From the NCBI RefSeq assembly GCF_020085105.1, contig NC_058056.1:19082429-19146428 (forward strand): a stretch of DNA of 64,000 nucleotides, given 5' to 3'. Position numbers and translations under genes: made by a program. The first letter of the stretch is position 1. Every line of letters begins with the position of its first letter. Below the pieces are notes generated by a model that was given only the letters and a program-made list of their open reading frames with translations, was not told the origin of the DNA and did not search any database. The DNA comes from Siniperca chuatsi. Lineage: Eukaryota; Chordata; Actinopteri; Centrarchiformes; Sinipercidae. Of this stretch, positions 56,401-64,000 are shown one piece after another.

Positions 56401-59400
56401 TTATAATTTTTAACACTGTTTATTTCCTACCTTCTCTATAAGGTCAAGACACTCTGCATTGTCCATCCAATCAATGGCGTCCCACTGGACACCTTCCCTG
56501 TGGAGAGTAAACCCAAACAATCATAAATGGAAAACTGGTGTACAGTATTTATTTAAATTCATATCACTGCATAACCTGCACAAACTGAACAAAACACTGA
56601 TCCTCAGACAGACACACAACCTGAATATCTCTTAGAATGACTGCATGGTTGCATTAAAATGAGGAAGACGGAGTTGTACGCCACCTGAATATCTGTGCTA
56701 ATTTGGCATAAAGACTGAACGACAGCTCTGTATCACTTCTTAAAAGTCACTTTTATTGGAAGGCCTTTCCTTAAATTCTAACTATGTTTTATCCTGTTTT
56801 GGTTTTATTTTTCTATACTCCTCATGGGTTTATTGTTCTCATTCTGTGTTCTTGTATCTACTTACTTTTTTTACTGTTAAGCACTTTGTAACTCTGTTTA
56901 TAAACAGATAAACAAAGTTATTATTATCATTATTACTAGTCTACTGTCAAACGCCAAGATAAAATGCTGGAACACGAACTTTTTGGTTAGTAATTTTGTT
57001 CATGTGGTGACAGAATTGTATTATATATAGATTACTGTTTGGACCTAATGCTTTTATTTGATCCATTAAAGTTGTATTTTAGTTGTATGATCTAATTAAC
57101 TCACTAACTAACTAGTAAAAGATATTTTATATTTGTTTATATAGATATACTGTATGTAGAAGTGCACCTGTTGTACTCTAGCTGCTCCAGGGAAAATATA
57201 TGCTTGTTGAAGTACTCCTGAAGTTTCTCGTTGGCGTAGTTGATGTTAAACTGCTCAAACCGATTCACCTGGAAACAAAGACACATATCTTATATACAGA
57301 TCTGCATCTGGTCTGCTGGTACTTAGAAAAAACGGCTCAAAGTTCTGACCTCAAAGTTCTCAAAACCAAAGATATCAAGGATGCCGATGGACTTAAAGTT
57401 TTCCTTCCCTTTGATCTTCTGATTGATCTTGAGGATGATCCAGGAGAAACACTGGGAATATAACGCCATGGCAACAGAGTCCCGGGAATCCACGGCCTGT
57501 AGCGATGAGAAGGAAACCCGAAGGAGTATTAGGGTCGGTGTGTGAGTGTGTCGGAAAGAGGCAGAGATCGATCAATAGGGGGAGAATAAATGTGTGTGTC
57601 CATGTGTGTGTGCTGACCTGCTCTATAGTGAGTGGGGAGCATATTTCCTCTCCTCTGAGGATTATGGAGCGCTGAGTAAGGACTTCAGACAGCTGGAAGG
57701 CATCCAGGCCCAACAGCTCACTGGCATTACTGGCCACTGAAAGATGGACAAAAATGTTGGTGTCACACGTCTGCAACACATTTATCCAAGTTTTACTTAC
57801 TTACTTACTACCTAACTCACTTAACATGTGAACTGACCTTGCTTGGTGGTGATCTGGGCTCCTCCTGCAGTCATGAACTCTATGTTTCCCAGCTGTAAGA
57901 CTCCTGACAGCAGCTTAAACATGTCTCTGATCTCCTCCTCTGTGAACTCTAACACCTTCAGCGCCTCCTACACAGAGAAAAGCACAGGAAAAGAGATTAG
58001 GTGCTAACAACTGAAGAGGTGCTTATAACGCCTTTGTAAAAATTATTTGCAGGCAAACGCTCAGTCATCAATACCTCAATAACTGTACAAACATTTCTAT
58101 GAGATGGAGCTGCTCTCTGGGCAGAAATCATTTCAACCTGAAGGTGCAATGCAAGGATTCCCTGTTTTTCACAAGAAATAACTCCAAAGAAGACACAGGG
58201 ACTGCAAACTATTACACCTAGTCAGTATTTTATGTTATGCAACTTGCAGGTTCACAAAATGCATTTATCTATTTGCAGGCTGCAAACATCCCTCTTAGGG
58301 TTTGAAATTAGGTCTCTATGTCTGTTAGTTTGTAATTATAGTAATAAAAAAACACCCAAATTCAGATCACAATTAACATTTTTGTCCCTCAGTATGCCTT
58401 TGTGTTCATATATTTTATAAGAATCTGTTCATACCCTGCTGAAAAACAACCTCCCCTGGCAGAGGTAAAAACATATAGGGCACTGTCTCTATTTTTCAGT
58501 CAGTTATTACTATGGTAACATTGGAAGGTCATCATCTAACTAGTTAACTAAGGTGCATAAACAGTTATTGACTAATGTGTCTAGTGTAAATCTAGGAAGT
58601 CAGCTCAGATTACTACCTAACAAAGATAACTTATAGTGGTATGGATACATTTTAGATTAATCATTTCTGCTGCCAGGAATGTTTGTAAAACTCCAATCTA
58701 CTATACAAAGACTGGACATGGGAAAAGAAAAACAGAGTAAATGCAGTCACACTGACCATAACACTGTTAAAGAGTTCTTTGTCATTCAGGCTCTTGTCCT
58801 TCAGACATCCTGATTGGCTGAGGTAGTGGAAAGATTCGGGAGGGTCCTCCAGGAAGTAGAGGCCTAATAGAGGAAATATATAATGTCAGTGTGATATTGA
58901 GAGACGCACACTGAGATACATAACTGCATTTGCACTATGTAGATGTAGTCTGGAAAAGTTGCAGTGAAATTACACTAACATGTCTTAGTTGATTATAACA
59001 TGATCTGCTGGTTAAAGTGTTTTCCTATAGATCGTTTTGCCTGTCTGTTGTAATTGCATTGTGAATACGGTTTCAAACAAAAACATCAAGCCATCAAACC
59101 AAAAAGCCAGATTTTTTTAAAAGACACTATTGATATTTGAACATTTTTTGGTTTTTCCTCACTTTTATGCTCCTTGTTAGCTCCTGCCAGCAGAGCATAG
59201 AAGATGTGGTAGTTTCGTTCTCCAGGGTTTTGTCGTACCACTCGGTTCTACAGCAAAAATCAATGCAGCAAAGCCACTATTAACATTTCATTATGACTTA
59301 CAATACAAAACTGACAAATCACTCCTAATGAATTTTAACTTGATATGACCAGGCTGCAGACATGGACTTGGTTACCTTTTCCAGTAAATCTGAAAGGTAG

Positions 59401-60421
59401 AGAGTCATGGAAACAACAACGAAACCTGAGTTCTTCACATATATACTCCTTTAGCACACCTTCTTATTCAATAAAAGCACATACAAATTCTGGTACATTT
59501 GATACAAATACACTTATTTCGTATATAAATATAAGGATACAATCAATGACGCAGCCTCCCTGGATGTTGCCGCCCTCAGAGAAGTGAAGTTGGATGAATT
59601 TGCCAAAGCGACTGGAGTTGTTGTTGTAAACAGTCTTTGCATTACCAAACGCTTCCATGATTGGACTGCACAGAGAGTAAAAACCTGCAGTTATATATAT
59701 ATATATATAGCATATAGCACACCCACCATGTGCTGCAGAGGCCATTCATGATATGTTTCTCCAAAAGCAACATTGTTTTACTGACCTTTATTTATCTTTG
59801 GAAAACTGACTGAGGAAGCCACAATCCTCTGCTTCATTTTAACATAATTACACACATCCATAAGTGCCCAATACAAACACTGATTACTTAGCTCTCCTAC
59901 AGTATCTGGTCTTGCTAACTGGCACTTTGGTAGTAATCAGGGCTGTAGACCTGAGTCTTGTTTAACTGCTTTATATTACTGTAAACTGAATATCTTTGGG
60001 TTTTGGACTGTTAATTGGCCAAAACAAGCTCCTTGGAAACTGTGATCTGCATTTTTTGGACTATTTTACAGACCAAACAATTAATCGATTACATGAGGAA
60101 ATAATCAGTTGGTTAATTGATAATGAAAGTAAGCATTAATTGCAGCCCTAGTCAGCATTCAGAGAACTTAAAGACTTGCCTTTGAAGACCCATGACTTTA
60201 CTTAGACTGATAAAAACTGCTCTGGCAGTAATAGTAAAGGAACAGGAGAGTGTTTCTTCTTCATTTTGCTCATCAGTACCTGCTCTGTACAATGGCCTGC
60301 TCCACTCGTGTACTTTTCTCTGAGGGAGGAGTCCCGGCTGAGTTCTGGCTCATCATCGACAAGAACTGAAGCAACAGTTTAGTGCTCTCCGTCTTCCCTG
60401 CCCCTGATTCACCACTGGAGT

Positions 60422-60464
<43 letters not shown>

Positions 60465-63400
60465 AACAAACACACCCCAATTTAATTAAATACACTGTGA
60501 CCTTCTCTGACATTCCCATATCTCAAACTGGTCTGGTTGTTTAATTGATATTGCAGTTTGATAGCTTCAGAGATATTGCATTAGCTCCCAGTCTATCTCA
60601 ATCAGGATACCAAGTTAGACAAAGCCTGAAGGTAACTGAAAGCATGATGAGATGTCTGACCCTACTACCAGATCAAGCCAGTTAGCTAAACAGGTTAGGA
60701 GGCAGCTAACCAACTTCACCCGGTGGGTTTTTTATTTTTTATTTTCACCACCAAGGCAGATACAACCTCTATTTCATCTTCTAGTCCTTCTTCATCTGAC
60801 AAAACTTGTCATTTGGGATTTACTCTTTGAACTTGATCTTTGCTCAGTCTCTCTCCCAAAACACCCACTGAAATCAATGTCTGAAACATGGAAATGCTAG
60901 TCTACTTCAGCCTTAACCTTGATTTTCATTAGGTATAATTGCTGTCATTTTCTATCAGTCTCTGCATGGGCTCCAAGTACAAATGGGTGATAAAGACCAT
61001 TAATATTTTCGAGTGTATTCATGATGTTAGGGAGACAAAGAATATTTGTTTGCACTTTTGATTAAGTTAGTCTAAACACTGGCCAGATTACCATGAAAAT
61101 TGCTGAGGATATTTAGTCTCCCAAGGATGATTCCTGAGTTTCCACCTGGCGTCACAATCAGGGAAATATTTCCTCTTGACCCACACTTGTCCAAGTCCAA
61201 GACAAGGTTTTGGTAACATTATATTTAATCAAACAAAATATAATGAGCCAGGCTAGCTGTTTCAACTTGTTTCCAGTCTTTATGCTAAGCTAAGCTAACT
61301 GGTATCAATCTTCTCATCTAATTGCACTTGAGACTTAAAAAACAGATGTGTAACTCTGGCTGCAGTCCCCCTGTGATACAGGATTCAAGAAATGGTTGGA
61401 TGGATGGATTGGTGGCTTGGGAGATAGACTGATAGATGGACAGGGCATGAATTAGAGGTAAACCGGTACATTTAATCATCAAAATAGCCTCCTCCATTGT
61501 TGAAACTCACCTGATGAGGACACATTGACTGTCGTGGCGTTTCCAGATGCAGCGGTAGCATTCATTGGCCACGGCAAAGATGTGCGGAGGGAGCTCCCCT
61601 AGATGGTGCTTGGAGTACAGGTCCACCCTCTCTGGGTCATACATACCTGGGATATGCTTGTAGGGGTTGACGGCTGCCAGGATGCTGCCAATATTAGTCT
61701 GAAAAACAGTCAAGAAGTGACATTTTAGGTGTCTCTGTTTAATTTTTTAGCCTTTGATATCTTTTCATCTTGTTTATTTGCTTCTTTCCTTTTTTTTTGT
61801 TTTTCAGTTTTTTCCACTTCTCTGTTTCAAATAGATAGACAGATATAAACATGCACCCACACTGACACACACATGCAAACAACAAACTCTCATACAGCAC
61901 ATACAGTACATTTAAAGCAGCCTTGTGTTGTTAATCTGGACTGGAGGATAAGGGAACACAGCAGGGTGGAGATCTGACAGCGGGAGTGACGAGTGACAAA
62001 CAAAACAGATTTTGATTAGAAAGCTGAGGTCAAATCAATGAGATGATGAAGGAGGGATTTCCATTTTGAACTGTTTGTGCTGGAACAGTCACCTTGCTTT
62101 CTGTCCTTCTGCACTAAAAACTTCAGGTCAGCATGTCTTCCATCGTGTCATATTACACTGTCTGTGCATTTTGTGTATTACACACATATAAAACTGTGCT
62201 GAAGGACACATATGTACGTAAATGCATGAACACACAGTGACACAGAAAGTTGACCCACACAGGGTAAATGCCTATCATCAGTTTTAGGGAAATATTATTC
62301 ATCATCTAGATTAGGTCACAGCCAGGGAGGCTGTTATTAGTCCGTTTCGCTGGTAATCCTTCAGGTTTTCAGATTTCAACTCACCATAAACGTGATCAAA
62401 ATGTACTAGTTTTTGGCTTTTATGATAATTAATGATCTCAATATCCATTTTCTGAACACAGATTTTCAGTGGTCATGGGTGAGAGGAAACCTCTAAAGGC
62501 AAGGTGGGTAATGGATTTTTATGGACATCAGCTAATGCATCTATGCATTACAGACAGATACAAATAATGAAATTACTAAAGCAATTCATATCTCTTGTAA
62601 ATATTGAGTAAATTATGGAATCTGATGCTACACTGTATCAGATTTACTGTATATATGTGCATTCATGCCTGTACAAAAAACAAGAATCATGCATGTGTGT
62701 GTTTGTTACTGTTTCTAGTCATTTTAGTGTGTTGCTATTCAGTTTCTGTCTGCACTGCAAACATGTGCATTGAAAGTGTAAACTGTTTGTCATCAAATTA
62801 GTGAACAAGAGAGTTTTCAAAATGGTCTCAACTGAATTATGAGATCATAAAGGCAATCAAATGTTCATTGTTATGATTGACTGTTTCGAGTATGGTATAT
62901 ATGCTGTGGCAAATGGTCAGCAGCAATGCAAAGTCTATAATAGACTTGAACATCAACAGCTTAAACAAAGCCACTGAAATCTTCTTTTCCTGCAGAAGAA
63001 AAGAAAATAAATCCTGCCAATGGGATGAGATAATTCAAGTTGTTCCTGATGTTGTTGTTTCAGTAGTTATTGTATTAGAACAATGAATGAGGCAATCACT
63101 GTACTAGTATTGAAAGAATTACACTTAATGTGTTGGTTAGTTAGTTAACTACTGAAATTATCACACTCCACTGACAATTTGACTTGTAAAAAATACAAAA
63201 ATTAAGATTTTACATATCAGTAATGAAATGGAGACCTTTTTCAGTCTCAAAGTTATAATCCTTGTGTTTTTAGATGATTAAATACCCTGTTGTTAGTGGA
63301 GGATTACAACTTTAATGAAGTGGCGTTTATAAGACTGGGGTCTGATAAAATGATTTGTGTTTCCCACTAAAAGCCTCATGCATGCAACAATGACTGGAAA

Positions 63401-63678
63401 TGGAGAAGGGGAGCACATCAAGACATAAACATAATGTACACACAGGGTTGGCCACATACATACGCACTCTCACACATATTTACAAACACAGGGACACGTG
63501 TCTATCTGAGTGCACTTACATAGATGTTATCCTTCTGGTAGCGCTGGTACAGGTTGTGCATGATGGCGGCCTCGTGCAGCTCAGCCAGTGCTGACATGTC
63601 CTCCACCCCATCGATGCTGGACTGGTGCATAGCGTACACCCGCTCCCTGGTAACCTCTGCCTGCTGCAAGTACAGCAC
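41039..63678 (-). CDS. myo10: Unconventional myosin-X (or fish myosin-X-like paralogue), 5' end missing
   Basis: Actin motor that carries cargo to filopodial tips. Forty-one exons join in phase (2053 aa plus TGA): 63520-63678, 61511-61698, 60280-60414, 59541-59665, 59376-59389, 59163-59247, 58757-58863, 57838-57967, 57618-57736, 57350-57496, 57168-57268, 56431-56497, 55971-56063, 55792-55860, 55626-55708, 55063-55165, 54450-54530, 53344-53468, 53126-53243, 52843-52949, 52417-52717, 51384-52262, 51080-51203, 50867-51005, 49711-49815, 49513-49608, 49317-49410, 49016-49071, 48430-48572, 47713-47907, 47296-47453, 47087-47207, 46362-46510, 45792-45940, 45497-45704, 45186-45322, 44845-44968, 44067-44420, 42771-42947, 42074-42265, 41039-41143. 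By alignment to the human protein about 40 N-terminal residues are missing. Order: motor, three IQ motifs, charged helix, PH domains, MyTH4, FERM. The class is certain; whether this is myo10 or a duplicated copy cannot be settled here. Confidence 0.95.
42318..42748 (-). mobile_element. tRNA-derived SINE with 14-bp target-site duplication
   Basis: On the minus strand the element starts with a tRNA-like head: A-box-like TGGCAGAGCGG and B-box-like GGTTCGATTCC. It continues through a conserved body (GGTTCTCCGGCTTCC region) to a tail of TGGA repeats (about 42325-42350). The flanks CTCTAAAATCCATC at 42318-42331 and 42735-42748 are identical target-site duplications. It lies in the myo10 intron between exons 42771-42947 and 42074-42265, in the gene's own orientation. 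Confidence 0.85.
47713..51203 (-). other. myo10: myo10 PH-domain exons
   Basis: Exons 51080-51203 to 47713-47907 encode the class-X arrangement: a PH domain split by insertion of a second one (FHGYLYMK then [20 protein letters not shown], followed by [19 protein letters not shown]), then a third PH domain ([20 protein letters not shown]). The basic residues around KKGG and RRNWKMRW fit the phosphoinositide-binding site known for this family. The order matches human MYO10. Confidence 0.9.
51384..52949 (-). other. myo10: myo10 neck, charged helix and proline-rich exon
   Basis: Exons 52843-52949 and 52417-52717 encode three IQ-type calmodulin-binding motifs ([45 protein letters not shown]) followed by a Lys/Glu-rich helix ([17 protein letters not shown]). 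The 879-nt exon 51384-52262 begins with a predicted coiled coil ([18 protein letters not shown]). It then has a poly-Ala run, the conserved EEEVDEGF stretch, a proline-rich segment (51660-51901) and an acidic serine-rich region ([18 protein letters not shown]) leading to the PH domains. Confidence 0.88.
53503..54352. mobile_element. Unclassified fish repeat, possible truncated retroelement
   Basis: An 850-bp block starting near GCCGCTAGCGGCAAATCCGG and ending TAATAATAATAAGACAGCAC plus GGGTTTCAGCCCCTTCGCGG. Its GC content and phrase-like texture differ from the flanking intron, as is typical of a dispersed fish repeat. No coding capacity. It occupies most of the myo10 intron between exons 54450-54530 and 53344-53468. 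Confidence 0.5.
54690..54965. mobile_element. Fragment of the ATTAATCGATTA-rich MITE family
   Basis: Contains CTCAATTAATCTATTAGTTG and the interior phrase TATCACTATAAAGTGAATAT followed by CTTTGGGTTTT. The same phrases occur at 59938-60152. Located in the myo10 intron between exons 55063-55165 and 54450-54530. Confidence 0.55.
55319..55387. repeat. Short near-perfect hairpin
   Basis: Arms AAATGTCAAGT...CGCTAGCAATATAA and TTATATTGCTAGCG...AACTTGACATTT flank a loop of about 6 nt. A few mismatches interrupt the middle of each arm. It lies in the myo10 intron between exons 55626-55708 and 55063-55165. Confidence 0.85.
59938..60152. mobile_element. ATTAATCGATTA-rich MITE copy
   Basis: Begins CAGGGCTGTAGACCTGAG, contains TTACTGTAAACTGAATATC and GACCAAACAATTAATCGATT, and ends TTAATTGCAGCCCTAG, an inverted match to its start. 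It lies in the myo10 intron between exons 60280-60414 and 59541-59665. Short relatives occur near 17938-17998 and 41940-42008. Confidence 0.65.
60425..60458. repeat. (CA)17 next to the acceptor of the P-loop exon
   Basis: On the transcribed strand this is a TG repeat ending 10 nt before the 3' splice-site junction of exon 60280-60414 (minus-strand GTGCGTACTCCAG then exon). It takes the place of the usual polypyrimidine tract. Confidence 0.95.
61250..61325. mobile_element. Fragment of the TTAGCTTAGCTTAGC MITE family
   Basis: CCAGGCTAGCTGTTTC, CTAAGCTAAGCTAACTGG and TCAATCTTCTCATCTAA match the right half of the copy at 29182-29721. It lies in the myo10 intron between exons 61511-61698 and 60280-60414. 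Confidence 0.6.
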
Positions 63679-64000
63679 CTGGAAGACAACAAGACATACA
63701 GACTGTCACCTGTCATCCAAAGTGTGTTGATTTACAAGTTTTATTGTAACAAAATGTTGTAATGTGCTTGTCTTTGTGAGTACCACAGCCTGAATCATCT
63801 ATTTCCACATCAGTTAATGATTTCCTCACTACCTGAACTTGTTGCAGTCATACTCCCCAATTTGACAAAACATGGGAGGAAGCTCTACTTAGATCTGACA
63901 GCGATGTAACCCAAAGCAGGTGCTCCTGATGGTAGGCAACCAGTGTCCACAAGAGAGAGGATAAATTCCCCAAAAAATCAAGGCAAAATAAGACTAGTGC

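Larger units (their letters stand above)
53126..63678 (-). other. myo10: myo10 motor-domain exons
   Basis: Exons 1-19 of the visible gene encode residues 1 to about 683 of the partial product. Seen in order: [11 protein letters not shown]-loop GESGAGKT (exon 60280-60414); switch I region [10 protein letters not shown] (exon 59541-59665); switch II/relay DIFGFENFE (exon 57350-57496); [22 protein letters not shown]1-region [12 protein letters not shown] (exon 54450-54530); and GKTKVF at the converter end. All core ATPase motifs are intact, so an active motor is expected. A 14-nt exon (59376-59389) encodes part of YLLEK. Confidence 0.93.

Overview
The window is chromosomal DNA of a ray-finned fish, probably a percomorph teleost. 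The genes are split into many short exons by compact GT-AG introns, the encoded proteins are vertebrate families, and the non-coding DNA is full of CA, GT, AT and GATA microsatellites and of short non-autonomous transposons typical of fish. Nothing bacterial, phage-like or CRISPR-like was seen. All five protein genes lie on the minus strand, so each reads right to left. I rebuilt exons by joining conserved protein segments at splice sites and checking that codon phase carries across every junction.

Layout on the + axis. 1-11093: usp40, 27 exons seen, 3' end beyond the left edge. 12616-20158: tspear, complete, 13 exons, 722 aa. 20159-25233: intergenic, with a long GT repeat and a transposon of about 1 kb. 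25234-26777: sumo3, complete, 4 exons, 94 aa, followed by its GC-rich upstream region. 29086-36043: pttg1ip, complete, 7 exons, 167 aa, with a long 3' UTR reaching about 27280 and an AT repeat of about 610 bp in one intron. 36044-41038: intergenic and probable myosin 3' UTR, with nested transposons. 41039-63678: a class X myosin (myo10 or a fish paralogue), 41 exons seen, about 2053 residues; roughly 40 N-terminal residues lie beyond the right edge.

The genes do not form one pathway. Usp40 is a ubiquitin-protease family protein, Tspear a secreted EAR-repeat protein, Sumo3 a ubiquitin-like modifier, Pttg1ip a small single-pass membrane protein, and Myo10 a filopodial motor. From general knowledge, TSPEAR, SUMO3 and PTTG1IP are neighbours on human chromosome 21q22.3, whereas USP40 and MYO10 are elsewhere; the window therefore preserves a 21q22.3 block with different flanks.

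The observations most worth checking are lineage-specific inserts (a proline-rich segment and a Gly-rich FERM insert in the myosin, and a charged insert of about 47 residues in Tspear), several splice sites lying in or beside CA/GT repeats, two GC-AG introns, a 14-nt micro-exon, a compound GATA/GACA repeat, and several foldback or nested elements. I found no convincing evidence of a wholly new biological system.
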